Below, piece after piece: positions 10,129 through 21,000 of a DNA stretch of 64,000 nt. The stretch comes from Streptomyces sp. ISL-43. Lineage in GTDB: Bacteria > Actinomycetota > Actinomycetes > Streptomycetales > Streptomycetaceae. How positions within the stretch are numbered: the first letter of the stretch is position 1; every line of letters begins with the position of its first letter. The stretch is from NCBI RefSeq assembly GCF_018614195.1, contig NZ_JAGGOT010000028.1:1-64000 (forward strand), read 5' to 3'. A program made the translations under genes and the position numbers. The notes under the pieces were generated by a model. That model ran no database searches and had not been told where the DNA came from. It worked only from the letters and a program-made list of their open reading frames with translations.

Positions 10129-10132
<4 letters not shown>
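9320..10132 (-). CDS. trpA: Tryptophan synthase alpha chain
   Basis: A 270-aa TIM barrel that cleaves indole-3-glycerol phosphate to indole and glyceraldehyde 3-phosphate. [18 protein letters not shown] holds the catalytic Glu and Asp. [27 protein letters not shown] and [15 protein letters not shown] are standard TrpA motifs. The start is a GTG whose bases overlap the trpB stop by 4 nt (GTGA), which fits translational coupling of the two subunits of the alpha2-beta2 enzyme. Confidence 0.96.
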
Positions 10133-11376
<1,244 letters not shown>

Positions 11377-11571
11377 GCCCAGGTACTCCTACGGATGCGA
11401 CGCGGATGTCTTCACCGTATTGCGCCGCCCGCCCGCGACGCGCACACCCCGCTGGGGCGTGCAGAACGTACGGTACGGGGCGGTCCGCGCCGGAGCCGGC
11501 GGCTCGGGCGGCAGACCGCAAGGGGACGCCGACGGACGCGGTGCAGATGTACACCGTCCGGGGCGGCCTCG

Positions 11572-11781
11572 TTACGACGCGACTCCGGGTCGCCATCGCA
11601 TGCCGTTGACCTGACCGGGCTCGGAGCCGATCACGTACCGGACCCGTCGCCCGTGCACGCGCCGGGCCGGGGCACGGCAGCCGCGAGGGCGGCAGCCGCG
11701 CGCCAGGGGCGCGTGCGCCGTCGGCACTCCGGCCAGGCGGGAGCCGGGCCGGGTGCGGACGGAGGGGCGGTCGTGGGTCAT
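11572..11781 (-). CDS. trpM: TrpM, small tryptophan biosynthesis modulator
   Basis: A 69-aa basic protein between trpC and trpB. Its conserved-looking core is LARGCRPRGCRAPARRVHGR followed by YVIGSEPGQVNGMRW. I recognise this as the small ORF called trpM (or trpX) in Streptomyces trpC-trpB intervals; experiments in S. coelicolor tie it to tryptophan supply, but its mechanism is not settled as far as I know. Two Cys, many Arg and no transmembrane segment are visible. The start lies 7 bp after the trpC stop, so it should be cotranscribed with trpC. Confidence 0.8.
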   Translation of the reverse strand: MTHDRPSVRTRPGSRLAGVPTAHAPLARGCRPRGCRAPARRVHGRRVRYVIGSEPGQVNGMRWRPGVAS

Positions 11782-11788
11782 GGAACGG

Positions 11789-12598
11789 TCAGCTCCGCCC
11801 GTGGCGCAGGGCGGGGTGGGCGCCGGCGGCGACGAGGTCGGCCACGGCCGCCTTCGGGTCGCGGCCGGTCACCAGGGACTCCCCGACGAGGACGGCGTCC
11901 GCGCCCTCGTTGGCGTAGGCGATCAGGTCGTGCGGCCCGCGGATGCCGGATTCGGCAACCTTGACGATGTGGGCCGGGATCTCGCCGACGATCCGCTCGA
12001 AAGTGGAGCGGTCGACCTTGAGGTCCTTCAGGTTGCGGGCGTTGACGCCGATGATCTTGGCGCCTGCCGCGACCGCACGCTCGATCTCTTCCTCGTCGTG
12101 GACCTCGACGAGCGGGGTGAGGCCGATGGACTCGGCCCGCTCGATGAGGGAGACGAGGGCCTCCTGCTCCAGGGCCGCGACGATCAGCAGCACGAGGTCG
12201 GCGCCGTAGGCGCGGGCCTCCCACAGCTGGTACGCCGTGACGATGAAGTCCTTGCGCAGGATCGGGATGTCCACGCGGGCGCGGACGGCCTCCAGGTCGG
12301 CCAGCGAGCCGCCGAAACGGCGCTGCTCGGTGAGGACCGAGATGATCGCCGCACCGCCCGCCTCGTAGTCGGCGGCGAGCCCGGCCGGATCGGCGATGGC
12401 GGCCAGCGCGCCCTTTGACGGGCTGGAGCGCTTGACCTCGCAGATCACCTTGACGCTGTCGCCGCGCAGGGCAGCGACGCCGTCCTTGGCCTGGGGCGCC
12501 TTGGCGGCACGCTCCTTGAGCTCGTCGAGGCTGACGCGAGCCTGCCGTTCGGCAAGGTCTTCGCGGACCCCTTCGATGATCTCGTCGAGCACACTCAC
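11789..12598 (-). CDS. trpC: Indole-3-glycerol phosphate synthase
   Basis: A 269-aa TIM barrel that closes CdRP to indole-3-glycerol phosphate with loss of CO2. [11 protein letters not shown] contains the catalytic Lys, [13 protein letters not shown] the second Lys, and [12 protein letters not shown] the phosphate-binding region. Start is GTG, with AAGGGGG 8 nt upstream. The chain is monofunctional, with no fused TrpF; PriA supplies that step. Confidence 0.96.
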   Translation of the reverse strand: MSVLDEIIEGVREDLAERQARVSLDELKERAAKAPQAKDGVAALRGDSVKVICEVKRSSPSKGALAAIADPAGLAADYEAGGAAIISVLTEQRRFGGSLADLEAVRARVDIPILRKDFIVTAYQLWEARAYGADLVLLIVAALEQEALVSLIERAESIGLTPLVEVHDEEEIERAVAAGAKIIGVNARNLKDLKVDRSTFERIVGEIPAHIVKVAESGIRGPHDLIAYANEGADAVLVGESLVTGRDPKAAVADLVAAGAHPALRHGRS

Positions 12599-12635
12599 GC
12601 GAGCGGCCCCCTTCCGGGTCGATGACGGTCGGCCG

Positions 12636-12661
12636 CCTTGCAGACACGTACAACTGCAAGG
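12636..12661 (-). promoter_or_regulatory. Hairpin in the trpC 5' region
   Basis: Inverted repeat CCTTGCAG (12636-12643) and CTGCAAGG (12654-12661) with a 10-nt spacer, about 40-60 nt upstream of the trpC GTG. It could be an operator or a leader hairpin. No leader peptide with tandem Trp codons is visible beside it. Confidence 0.4.
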
Positions 12662-12760
12662 TCAGCACTTCAAATGGTATCCGCAGGACGCCCCGCCCTC
12701 CGCACGCGATGGTCGGCGTCCCATTAAGTGGACATACGGAATCTGACCTTCACCTGCAGG

Positions 12761-13327
<567 letters not shown>

Positions 13328-13331
13328 GACA

Positions 13332-13361
13332 AAAGGCGCAGCCCGACAGGGCCGCGCCTTT
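13332..13361 (-). terminator. Hairpin terminator after the HGxxPAAW gene
   Basis: AAAGGCGC (13332-13339) pairs with GCGCCTTT (13354-13361), extended inside by GCCC/GGGC. On the minus strand it ends in TTTT just before the DUF2752 start codon. Confidence 0.65.
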
Positions 13362-13379
13362 CGGTGCCTACGGTCCGGC

Positions 13380-13631
13380 TCAGACCTTGGCGGCGAGGCG
13401 GTTGGCGGCGATGACCTCGGAGAGGTCGGTGCGGGTGGCCTTCGGCGCACCCATGCCCGCGGCCTTCATCGCCATGCCCACGACACCGCCGAGCGCGACG
13501 ACGACGAGGCCGGCCCAGAAGCCCCACGGGTTCGCCAGCACCATGAAGGCGCCGGAGACGCAGAAACCGATGAAGGCGATGATGACACCGGTCCAGGCGG
13601 CCCGGGTGTGTCCGTGGCTAGTGCCCGCCAT
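13380..13631 (-). CDS. HGxxPAAW-family small membrane protein
   Basis: An 83-aa protein with an N-terminal HGHTRAAW motif, a variant of the HGxxPAAW signature that names the family (Pro replaced by Arg). Two transmembrane helices follow (WTGVIIAFIGFCVSGAFMVL and FWAGLVVVALGGVVGMAM). The GAGGAG box 7 nt upstream supports the ATG chosen. This family is common in actinobacterial trp regions and its role is unknown. Confidence 0.8.
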   Translation of the reverse strand: MAGTSHGHTRAAWTGVIIAFIGFCVSGAFMVLANPWGFWAGLVVVALGGVVGMAMKAAGMGAPKATRTDLSEVIAANRLAAKV

Positions 13632-13773
13632 GAGTTGCTCCTCGTTGCTCTGTCGCACGTCGCACGTGCTGTGTCGAACGCTCGATGGTCATTGTCCCGC
13701 ACCAGGTGGCAGCGGTGTTAACGGGGGTCCGCCCGGCCGCCCCGGTGGGGCTCCCGGCGGGCCTGGGCGGCCC

Positions 13774-14448
13774 CTAGAGGGCCTTGTCCCGGCCGGTCGG
13801 GTCCTCGCCCCGGTCCAGAGCCTTCCACAAGTCCTCGGGCCGGTCCGGGTCCACCACGGCCGCCTTGCGGGGCCGCGGGCCGCCGTCGCGCTCGTAGCGG
13901 CCGCCCATGGCGGGCCAGGCGTGGCCGAAACGCAGGGCCAGCAGCCCCGCCACCAGGATCAGGGCCGCGGCGGCGGCCGTCACGTAGGGCCAGGCCGTCT
14001 GGGTCAGGCCCGCCACGTGCGCGGCGGTGTCCGCCGTCGTACGGGCCGCCTCCGCGTCCAGAGCCCGGCGGCCGTCGGCGTTGACCAGCGCGGCCGCCCC
14101 GGCGCCCAGGCCGCTCAGCGCGAGCAGCGCCGACACCAGCAGCCGGCTCTTGCCGCGGACGGCGAAGACGGCCACCAGGGCGGCGAGGCCCACGATGGCC
14201 AGCGCGGCCGGCAGGCCCGTGACGGCCCGCCCGTCGACGCTCAGCGGCAGCGATCCGCCGCCGACGGCGGCGACGCCCCGGGCCCACACGCGGCCGGAGG
14301 CGAGCAGGACGACGGTGGCGCCGAGCGTGCCGAGCAGCAGGGCGACGGCCACGCTGCGGCGGCCGCCGCCCTGTTCTCGCCCGGCCTCGGGGTCGGGCCC
14401 GGGGGCGGCGTCGGCGTTGTCGGTCCGGGGCGGGGGTACGGCACTCAC
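13774..14448 (-). CDS. TIGR02234 / trp-region conserved membrane protein
   Basis: About 224 aa with four hydrophobic segments (VAVALLLGTLGATVVLLASG, LAIVGLAALVAVFAV, LLVSALLALSGLGAGAAAL and YVTAAAAALILVAGLLAL) and a charged C terminus. It matches the family found next to trpE in actinobacteria and named for that location; no biochemical role is known. It starts just after the trpE stop. Two GTG starts are possible (14457 and 14448). I prefer 14448 because VSAVPPPR looks like the usual family N terminus. Confidence 0.82.
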   Translation of the reverse strand: MSAVPPPRTDNADAAPGPDPEAGREQGGGRRSVAVALLLGTLGATVVLLASGRVWARGVAAVGGGSLPLSVDGRAVTGLPAALAIVGLAALVAVFAVRGKSRLLVSALLALSGLGAGAAALVNADGRRALDAEAARTTADTAAHVAGLTQTAWPYVTAAAAALILVAGLLALRFGHAWPAMGGRYERDGGPRPRKAAVVDPDRPEDLWKALDRGEDPTGRDKAL

Positions 14449-14471
14449 GTACCCCACTATCCCCTACGGGC

Positions 14472-15962
14472 TCAGGCGCCGTGGAGGCGGTTCGCCGCTC
14501 CCACCGCGCGCAGCACCGCCGCGGCCTTGTTGCGGCACTCGGCGTCCTCCAGCGCGGGCACCGAATCCGCGACGACCCCGGCGCCCGCCTGGACGTACGC
14601 CTTCCCGTCGCGCAGCAGCGCGGTGCGGATGGCGATGGCGGTGTCGGAGTCCCCGGCGAAGTCGAGGTAGCCGACGCATCCCCCGTACAGGCCGCGGCGC
14701 GTGGGCTCCAGCTCCTCGATGATCTGCATGGCGCGCGGCTTGGGCGCGCCCGACAGGGTGCCGGCCGGGAAGCAGGCGGTGAGGACGTCGAAGGCGGTCT
14801 TGCCCTCGGCCACGCGCCCCGTCACGGTCGAGACGATGTGCATGACGTGCGAGTACCGCTCGATGTTCATGAAGTCGACGACCTCGACGGAGCCCGGCTC
14901 GCAGACCCGCCCCAGGTCGTTGCGTCCCAGGTCGACGAGCATGAGGTGCTCGGCGCGCTCCTTGGGGTCGGCCAGCAGCTCCTCGGCGAGCTCGTGGTCC
15001 TGCTGCGGGGTGGCGCCGCGGTGCCGGGTGCCGGCGATGGGGTGGACCATGGCCCGGCCGTCCTCGACCTTGACCAGCGCCTCGGGGCTGGACCCGACCA
15101 CGTCGAAGCCGTTCTCGAAGCGGAAGAGGTACATGTACGGGGACGGGTTGGTGGCCCGCAGCACCCGGTAGACGTCGAGCGCGGAGGCCCGGCAGGGGGT
15201 CTCGAAGCGCTGCGAGGGCACCACTTGGAAGGCCTCGCCGGCCCGGATCCGCTCCTTCACGTCCTCGACGGCGGCCTGGTACTTCTCGCCGCCCCACAGG
15301 GCCGAGAACTCCGGCAGCTCGGAGGCGGGCAGCGGCATCGGCGCGTACGGGGCCGGCCGCGCGAGGTCGGCCTCCATCGCGTCGAGGCGGGTGACGGCGT
15401 CCGCGTACGCCTCGTCCACGCCCGCGTCGAGGTCGTTGTGGTTGATCGCGTTGGCGATGAGCAGGACCGTGCCGTCCCAGTGGTCCAGGACCGCCAGGTC
15501 GGAGGTGAGCAGCATCGTCAGCTCGGGCAGCCGCAGGTCGTCCTCGGTGTGCTCGCCGATGCGCTCCAGGCGGCGCACGATGTCGTAGCCGAGGTAGCCG
15601 ACCATGCCGCCGGTGAACGGCGGCATCCCGGAGGCCAGGTCGCGCGGGGTGTGCAGGGCCTCCACGGTCTGCCGCAGGGCCTCCAGGGGGTCGCCGGAGG
15701 TGGGGACGCCGACGGGCGGGGTGCCGATCCAGTGCGCCTGGCCGTCCCGGACGGTCAGGGTCGAGGCGCTGCGGACGCCGACGAAGGAGTAGCGCGACCA
15801 GGAGCGGCCGTTCTCCGCGGACTCCAGCAGAAACGTCCCAGGACGTTCGGCGGCCAGCTTGCGGTAGAGCCCGACGGGCGTGTCCCCGTCCGCCAGCAGC
15901 TTGCGGCTCACGGGGATGACGCGGCGGTCGGCCGCGAGCTTGCGGAACGTCTCAAGATCCAT
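14472..15962 (-). CDS. trpE: Anthranilate synthase component I
   Basis: A 496-aa chorismate-using enzyme. The catalytic domain motifs are [55 protein letters not shown] and [11 protein letters not shown]. The N-terminal feedback-site motif [18 protein letters not shown] is intact, so inhibition by tryptophan is expected. It needs a glutamine amidotransferase partner (TrpG), which is not in the window. It follows hisI with a 15-bp gap and so appears cotranscribed with a histidine gene, which leaves no room for a dedicated trp attenuator. Confidence 0.96.
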   Translation of the reverse strand: MDLETFRKLAADRRVIPVSRKLLADGDTPVGLYRKLAAERPGTFLLESAENGRSWSRYSFVGVRSASTLTVRDGQAHWIGTPPVGVPTSGDPLEALRQTVEALHTPRDLASGMPPFTGGMVGYLGYDIVRRLERIGEHTEDDLRLPELTMLLTSDLAVLDHWDGTVLLIANAINHNDLDAGVDEAYADAVTRLDAMEADLARPAPYAPMPLPASELPEFSALWGGEKYQAAVEDVKERIRAGEAFQVVPSQRFETPCRASALDVYRVLRATNPSPYMYLFRFENGFDVVGSSPEALVKVEDGRAMVHPIAGTRHRGATPQQDHELAEELLADPKERAEHLMLVDLGRNDLGRVCEPGSVEVVDFMNIERYSHVMHIVSTVTGRVAEGKTAFDVLTACFPAGTLSGAPKPRAMQIIEELEPTRRGLYGGCVGYLDFAGDSDTAIAIRTALLRDGKAYVQAGAGVVADSVPALEDAECRNKAAAVLRAVGAANRLHGA

Positions 15963-15977
15963 TGCGTGGCACCTTAC

Positions 15978-16358
15978 CTATTCGGCTTCGGCGGTGGGGC
16001 CGGTGGAACCGGCCAGGGGCAGGACGTCGGCATCGAAACACGTACGGGCACCGGTGTGGCAGGCCGCCCCGACCTGGTCCACCTGAACGAGCACGGTGTC
16101 GGCGTCGCAGTCGAGGGCGACGGACTTCACGTGCTGGAAGTGGCCGGAAGTATCACCCTTCACCCAGTACTCCTGACGGCTGCGCGACCAGTACGTGCAG
16201 CGGCCGGTGGTCAGGGTGCGATGAAGGGCCTCGTCGTCCATCCAGCCGAGCATGAGCACCTCACCGGTGTCGTACTGCTGGGCGATGGCCGGGACCAGAC
16301 CGTCCGCGGAGCGCTTGAGGCGGGCGGCGATGGCGGGATCGAGGGAGGACGTACTCAT
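15978..16358 (-). CDS. hisI: Phosphoribosyl-AMP cyclohydrolase
   Basis: A 126-aa enzyme of the third step of histidine synthesis. [36 protein letters not shown] and the zinc-binding Cys in ALDCDADT and [10 protein letters not shown] are all present. It is monofunctional; the HisE half is not fused. The inner ATG (MSTSS) is chosen: a CACAAT hexamer lies exactly 7 nt upstream and there is no Shine-Dalgarno, which fits a leaderless mRNA. An ATG three codons upstream is possible. Confidence 0.94.
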   Translation of the reverse strand: MSTSSLDPAIAARLKRSADGLVPAIAQQYDTGEVLMLGWMDDEALHRTLTTGRCTYWSRSRQEYWVKGDTSGHFQHVKSVALDCDADTVLVQVDQVGAACHTGARTCFDADVLPLAGSTGPTAEAE

Positions 16359-16371
16359 GGACGCCATTGTG
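16359..16371 (-). promoter_or_regulatory. Putative -10 of a leaderless hisI-trpE promoter
   Basis: CACAAT at 16371-16366 (minus strand) is followed by 7 nt and the hisI ATG. The spacing would put the transcription start at the start codon. The first T of TANNNT is missing. Confidence 0.45.
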
Positions 16372-16438
16372 CCGCGCCGGGGGGACGATCATGGATCCCT
16401 GTCCGCCTGATGAGCAGGCACGGGGCGGGTTCCAGCCG

Positions 16439-16451
16439 TAGGCTTGCCTCC
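16439..16451 (+). promoter_or_regulatory. Putative -10 of a leaderless promoter (TIGR03085 gene)
   Basis: TAGGCT (16439-16444), a perfect TANNNT, lies 7 nt before the ATG at 16452. There is no Shine-Dalgarno sequence in between. Confidence 0.55.
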
Positions 16452-17084
16452 ATGTCTACCCATGCGAAGCGTGAACGACTGCTGCTGGCCGATCTGTTGG
16501 AGTCCGCGGGTCCGGAGGCGCCGACGCTGTGCGACGGCTGGCGGACGCGCGAGCTCGCCGCGCACGTGGTGGTCCGGGAGCGCCGCCCGGACGCGGCGGG
16601 CGGGCTTCTGCTGAACGTCCTGAAGACCCGCCTGGACAAGGCGATGGAGGAGTACGGGGCCAAGCCGTACGAGGAGCTCATCCAGCTGATCCGCACCGGG
16701 CCGCCGAAGATGTCGCTGTACTCGGTGAAGCAGATCGACGAAGTGACGAACGCGGTGGAGTTCTTCGTCCACTCCGAGGACGTCCGCCGCGCGCAGCCGG
16801 ACTGGTCCCCGCGGACGCTGGACCCGGTCTTCTCCGACTCCTTGTGGGCCCGCCTGGAGAAATTGGCCCGCCTGACGGGCCGCCGCTCCCCGGTGGGCCT
16901 GGTCCTGCGCCGCCCGAACGGCCAGACGGCCGTGGCCCACAAGGGCGCGCCGGTGGTGACGGTGACCGGCGAGCCGGGCGAGCTGACGCTGTTCTGCTTC
17001 GGCCGCCAGGCCGCTGCCGCGGTGGAACTGGACGGCCCGAAGGAGGCCGTCGCGAAGCTCACGGTGGCGAAGCTGGGCATTTGA
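16452..17084 (+). CDS. TIGR03085 / maleylpyruvate isomerase-like DinB-fold metal-binding protein
   Basis: A 210-aa protein. The N terminus THAKRERLLLADLLESAGP with TLCDGWRTRELAAHVVVRE is typical of TIGR03085, a branch of the mycothiol-dependent maleylpyruvate isomerase/DinB family. His in LAAHVVV and in EFFVHSEDVRRA are likely metal ligands. No substrate is known; mycothiol-linked chemistry is a family-level guess. It is divergent from hisI across 93 bp and is the only plus-strand gene within the trp/his stretch. Confidence 0.85.
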   Translation: MSTHAKRERLLLADLLESAGPEAPTLCDGWRTRELAAHVVVRERRPDAAGGLLLNVLKTRLDKAMEEYGAKPYEELIQLIRTGPPKMSLYSVKQIDEVTNAVEFFVHSEDVRRAQPDWSPRTLDPVFSDSLWARLEKLARLTGRRSPVGLVLRRPNGQTAVAHKGAPVVTVTGEPGELTLFCFGRQAAAAVELDGPKEAVAKLTVAKLGI

Positions 17085-17153
17085 CCCGCGCCCGAAGCCG
17101 GTAAGGCCCGCCGGGACCGAGCCGCGCGAGGGACGCCTCAAGAGGAAAGCGCC

Positions 17154-18431
17154 TCAGGCGAAGGCCAGCTCCGCGCGGCGGACCGCGGGGGCCGACGTCC
17201 CGACGATCGCACCGGCCATGCTCACCGCGGCGCCCGCCAGGAAGACCGGCGTGACCCCCCACAGGCCCGCCGCGAAGCCGAAGAGCGGATACGCCAGCGG
17301 CGCCAGCCCGACCGCCGTGAAGGCCATCACCGAGCTGACCCGGCCCAGGTACGAGGGATCCGTGGCCGTCTGGATGAGAGCGACCGCCAGGCCCCCGCAG
17401 ATCCCGCAGACCAGCCCCGTCAGCACGGCCAGCGCGACCGCGACGGGCAGGCTCGGCGCCAGGACCAGCCCGCCGATGCCCGCCGAGCCGGCGATCAGGG
17501 TGAGGTTCTGGACCGCCCCGGCCCGGGGGAAGCGCGGAATCAGGGTCAGCAGCAGCGCGCTCGCCGCCGCGCCCACGCCCATCCCGCCGACGATCCAGCC
17601 GACCCCGCCCGGGCCCCAGCCCCGCTCCCCCGCGACCAGGATCAGCCCCAGCGTCATCGGCGCGGACGTGCCGAGCTGGCTCAGCGCCCCGGACAGGACC
17701 AGCGGCCCTATCAGCCCGTGCCGGCGGATGTACCCGAGACCCGACCTGAGCTGTCGCCAAGGCGTCTCGGCGGTCCCGGCGCCCCGGGGTGTCCCCGCCG
17801 AAGCCACGGATTCCGCAGGCGGGGAGATCCGTACCGCCACCAGCAGCACCAGCGACAGCCCGAACAGCGCCGAGGCCACCCCGAACGCCGTCGCCGGCCC
17901 GCCGAGGCCCATCGCCAGGCCCGCCACCGGCGGCCCGGCCGTGTGGCCGACGCGTTCGGCGACGCTGCGCAGCCCCTGGACCCGTACCAGCTGCCGCGGA
18001 GCCGCGATCCGCGGCGGCAGAGCCCCGACGGCCGGCATGAACAGCGCGTCCACGACGCCGAAGACCAGTGCGACCAGGACCAGCGCCCACAGGCCCGGGG
18101 AGGTGAGGGCCGCCAGCAGGGCCAGCGCCAGGATCACCGCGCAGCGCACGGCGTCCGAGGAGATGACGACCAGCCGCGGGCCGAAGCGGTCGGCGACGAC
18201 CCCGCCGCCCAGCATGAGCAGTGCGCGCGGCACCGCGCCGACGGCCATGACCAGGCCGACCTCGGCCGGGCCGGCGCTCTGGGCCGCCGCCCAGCCGAGG
18301 GCGAGGAAGTAGACCCCGTCCCCGACGAGCGACGACCCGTAGGCGGCCAGCCAGCGCAGCACGTTGGCGTCCCGCCAGACGTTGCCGCCGCCGCGGTCTC
18401 CCCCGCCCTCACCCTTGCCTCTCCCGTTCAA
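17154..18431 (-). CDS. MFS transporter, last gene of the his operon
   Basis: A 425-aa major facilitator with about 12 hydrophobic segments. The N-terminal half contains SSLVGDGVYFLALGWAAAQS, and the loop GGGVVADRFGPRLVVISSDA is an MFS motif-A equivalent. It resembles drug/metabolite exporters of the MFS_3/EntS type; substrate unknown. The only start near a ribosome-binding-like GGGGGCGGG is TTG at 18431, which gives a short Gly-rich leader; an internal GTG would cut into the first helix. It begins 19 bp after the hisF stop, so it is probably cotranscribed. Confidence 0.85.
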   Translation of the reverse strand: MNGRGKGEGGGDRGGGNVWRDANVLRWLAAYGSSLVGDGVYFLALGWAAAQSAGPAEVGLVMAVGAVPRALLMLGGGVVADRFGPRLVVISSDAVRCAVILALALLAALTSPGLWALVLVALVFGVVDALFMPAVGALPPRIAAPRQLVRVQGLRSVAERVGHTAGPPVAGLAMGLGGPATAFGVASALFGLSLVLLVAVRISPPAESVASAGTPRGAGTAETPWRQLRSGLGYIRRHGLIGPLVLSGALSQLGTSAPMTLGLILVAGERGWGPGGVGWIVGGMGVGAAASALLLTLIPRFPRAGAVQNLTLIAGSAGIGGLVLAPSLPVAVALAVLTGLVCGICGGLAVALIQTATDPSYLGRVSSVMAFTAVGLAPLAYPLFGFAAGLWGVTPVFLAGAAVSMAGAIVGTSAPAVRRAELAFA

Positions 18432-18450
18432 CCCGCCCCCAGGTGGAACC

Positions 18451-19206
18451 TCAGCGGACCGGGTGGCCCGCCTCGCGCAGCGCGTCCTTGACCTGACCGA
18501 TGCGCAGGTCGCCGAAGTGGAACACCGACGCCGCGAGCACCGCGTCGGCGCCCGCCGCGATCGCCGGCGGGAAGTGCGCGAGCTTGCCCGCGCCGCCCGA
18601 GGCGATCACCGGGACCGTGACGTGCTTGCGCACGGCCGCGATCATCTCGGTGTCGTAGCCGTCCTTGGTACCGTCCGCGTCCATCGAGTTCAACAGGATT
18701 TCCCCGGCGCCCAGTTCGGCCGCCCGGTGGGCCCACTCGACGGCGTCGATGCCGGCGCTGCGCCGGCCGCCGTGGGTGGTCACCTCGAACGAGCCGGAGG
18801 CCGTGCGGCGCGCGTCCACGGACAGGACGAGCACCTGCCGGCCGAAGCGCTCGGCGATCTCCTGGATGAGCTCGGGCCGTGCGATGGCGGCGGTGTTCAC
18901 GCCGACCTTGTCGGCGCCGGCCCGCAGCAGCTTGTCCACGTCGTCGGCGGTGCGTACGCCGCCGCCGACGGTCAGCGGGATGAAGACCTGCTCGGCGGTG
19001 CGGCGCACCACGTCGTAGGTCGTCTCCCGGTTCCCGGAGGACGCGGTGATGTCGAGGAAGGTCAGCTCGTCGGCGCCTTCGGCGTCGTAGAGCTTGGCCA
19101 TCTCGACCGGGTCGCCGGCGTCGCGCAGGTTCTGGAAGTTGACGCCCTTGACGACCCGGCCGTTGTCGACGTCAAGACAGGGGATCACCCGTACGGCGAG
19201 GGTCAT
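18451..19206 (-). CDS. hisF: Imidazole glycerol phosphate synthase, cyclase subunit
   Basis: A 251-aa TIM barrel that forms IGP and AICAR from PRFAR with ammonia from His[21 protein letters not shown] contains the first catalytic Asp, and [14 protein letters not shown] the second. [20 protein letters not shown] and [12 protein letters not shown] are the phosphate loops. Its ATG overlaps the RidA stop (ATGA). Confidence 0.97.
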   Translation of the reverse strand: MTLAVRVIPCLDVDNGRVVKGVNFQNLRDAGDPVEMAKLYDAEGADELTFLDITASSGNRETTYDVVRRTAEQVFIPLTVGGGVRTADDVDKLLRAGADKVGVNTAAIARPELIQEIAERFGRQVLVLSVDARRTASGSFEVTTHGGRRSAGIDAVEWAHRAAELGAGEILLNSMDADGTKDGYDTEMIAAVRKHVTVPVIASGGAGKLAHFPPAIAAGADAVLAASVFHFGDLRIGQVKDALREAGHPVR

Positions 19207-19619
19207 GCGGAGCCTCCCGCGACGGGGCCGAAGGCCTCGACCTCCACCTCGACGACCATGCTCGGGTCGACGAACCCGTTGACGATGATCAGCGTCGAGG
19301 CGGGGCGGATCTTGTCGAAGAGCTCCTTGTGGGCGCGGCCGACCTCGTCGACGTCCCGGGCGTGCGTGAGGTACAGCCGGGTGCGGACCACGTGCTCGGG
19401 GCCGAGCCCGGCCTGCTCCAGCGCCTTGAAGGCCACGCCCAAGGCCTTGACCGTCTGGTCGTACGGGCCGCCCGCGTCGGCTCCGGTGCAGCCGGAGACC
19501 AGGACCAGCCCGGTGGGGAGCTGCACGGCGCGCGAGTAGCCGAGGACGTCCTCGTACGCGCCGCCGGAGGAGATGCGCCGGATGCCGGAGCTCGTCGTGG
19601 AACTCGTCTCGGAACTCAT
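19203..19619 (-). CDS. RidA-family (YjgF/YER057c) protein
   Basis: A 138-aa protein of the enamine/imine deaminase family. After a short Ser/Thr-rich N terminus comes [21 protein letters not shown], then [20 protein letters not shown] and [20 protein letters not shown]. Canonical RidA ends its core with P-x-R-x-x-v/x-v, with the carboxylate-binding Arg in the motif x-R-[ST]; here PASTL replaces it, so this is likely a non-canonical subgroup. ATGA overlaps with both priA and hisF place it firmly in the his operon. Removal of reactive enamine side products is a plausible but unproven role. Confidence 0.87.
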   Translation of the reverse strand: MSSETSSTTSSGIRRISSGGAYEDVLGYSRAVQLPTGLVLVSGCTGADAGGPYDQTVKALGVAFKALEQAGLGPEHVVRTRLYLTHARDVDEVGRAHKELFDKIRPASTLIIVNGFVDPSMVVEVEVEAFGPVAGGSA

Positions 19620-20350
19620 GCGGAGACCACCTTCAGGGCTTCTTCGAGCGTGAACGCCTTGGCGTACAGGGCCTTGCCTACGATCGCGCCCTCGACGCCG
19701 GCCCCGACCAGGGCGGCCAGCGCGCGCAGGTCGTCGAGGGAGGAGATGCCGCCGGAGGCGACGACGGGCCGGTCGGTGGCGGCGCAGACGTTCTTCAGCA
19801 GCTCCAGGTTGGGGCCGGTGAGGGTGCCGTCCTTGCCGATGTCGGTGACGACGTACCGGGCGCAGCCCTCGGAGTCCAGGCGCGCGAGGGTCTCGTAGAG
19901 GTCCCCGCCCTCGCTGGTCCAGCCGCGGCCCTTGAGGGTCGTGCCGCGTACGTCGAGGCCGACCGCGATCTTGTCGCCGTGCTCGGCGATGGCCTTGGCG
20001 GCCCACTCGGGGGTCTCCAGGGCGGCGGTGCCGAGGTTGACGCGGGTGCAGCCGGTGGCGAGGGCCGCGGCGAGCGTGGCGTCGTCGCGGATGCCGCCGG
20101 ACAGCTCGACCTTGATGTCCATGGCGCCGGTGATCTCGGCGACGAGCGCGCGGTTGTCACCGGTGCCGAAGGCGGCGTCGAGGTCGACCAGGTGCAGCCA
20201 TTCGGCGCCGGAGGCCTGCCAGGCGAGGGCGGCCTGGAGCGGGGAGCCGTAAGAGGTCTCGCTGCCGGACACGCCGTGGACGAGGCGTACGGCCTGGCCG
20301 TCGCGGACGTCGACCGCGGGGAGCAGCTCGAGCTTCTTCGAGGTCGTCAT
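19616..20350 (-). CDS. priA: PriA: bifunctional HisA/TrpF isomerase
   Basis: A 244-aa TIM barrel. [18 protein letters not shown] has the catalytic Asp on strand 1, and [17 protein letters not shown] carries the second Asp. The sequence is of the actinobacterial PriA type, which isomerises both ProFAR (histidine) and PRA (tryptophan). That matches the absence of a separate trpF in the trp operon here. Start: the ATG sharing one base with the hisH stop (TGATG). Bifunctionality is assigned from the family. Confidence 0.93.
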   Translation of the reverse strand: MTTSKKLELLPAVDVRDGQAVRLVHGVSGSETSYGSPLQAALAWQASGAEWLHLVDLDAAFGTGDNRALVAEITGAMDIKVELSGGIRDDATLAAALATGCTRVNLGTAALETPEWAAKAIAEHGDKIAVGLDVRGTTLKGRGWTSEGGDLYETLARLDSEGCARYVVTDIGKDGTLTGPNLELLKNVCAATDRPVVASGGISSLDDLRALAALVGAGVEGAIVGKALYAKAFTLEEALKVVSA

Positions 20351-21000
20351 CACAGGGTCTCGATCCAGTTGGTGAGGAGCTGGGCGCCGGCGTCCCCGGA
20401 CTTCTCGGGGTGGAACTGGGTGGCCCACAGGGCGCCGTTCTCCACTGCCGCGACGAACCGCTCGCCGTGCGTGGCCCAGGTGACCTTGGGGGCGCGGATC
20501 AGCGGGTTGGTGACTTCCAGCGACCAGTCGTGGGCCGCGTAGGAGTGCACGAAGTAGAAGCGGGCGTCGTCGTCCAGGCCGGCGAAGGCCTGGCTGTCGG
20601 CCGGTGCCTCGACGGTGTTCCAGCCCATGTGGGGGACGATCGGGGCCTTGAGCGGGCCGACCGTGCCGGGCCATTCGTCGAGCCCCTCGGTCTCCACGCC
20701 GTGCTCGATGCCGCGCTCGAAGAGGATCTGCATGCCGACGCAGATGCCCATGACCGGGCGGCCGCCGGAGAGCCGGCGGCCGATGATCCAGTCGCCGCGG
20801 GCGTCCTTGAGGCCCTTCATGCAGGCCGAGAAGGCGCCGACACCGGGGACGAGGAGTCCGTCGGCGTCCATGGCCTTGTCGTAGTCGCGGGTGATCTCCA
20901 CGTCCGCGCCGGCGCGCGCGAGGGCGCGCTCCGCGGAGCGGACGTTGCCGAAGCCGTAGTCGAAGACGACGACCTTCTTGGTGGGGCTGGCTGCGCTCAT
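20350..21000 (-). CDS. hisH: Imidazole glycerol phosphate synthase, glutaminase subunit
   Basis: A 216-aa class I glutamine amidotransferase that supplies ammonia to HisF. The nucleophile elbow is [14 protein letters not shown] (Cys), the oxyanion strand is [12 protein letters not shown], and the His-Glu pair lies in [11 protein letters not shown]. The inner ATG (MSAASP) is chosen because AGGGA lies 8 nt upstream; a longer frame would run into the preceding small gene, whose stop overlaps this ATG. Confidence 0.96.
   Translation of the reverse strand: MSAASPTKKVVVFDYGFGNVRSAERALARAGADVEITRDYDKAMDADGLLVPGVGAFSACMKGLKDARGDWIIGRRLSGGRPVMGICVGMQILFERGIEHGVETEGLDEWPGTVGPLKAPIVPHMGWNTVEAPADSQAFAGLDDDARFYFVHSYAAHDWSLEVTNPLIRAPKVTWATHGERFVAAVENGALWATQFHPEKSGDAGAQLLTNWIETL

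Noticed and set aside
15840..15962. trp attenuator in front of trpE
   Set aside because: The gap to hisI is only 15 bp, with no leader peptide or terminator hairpin.
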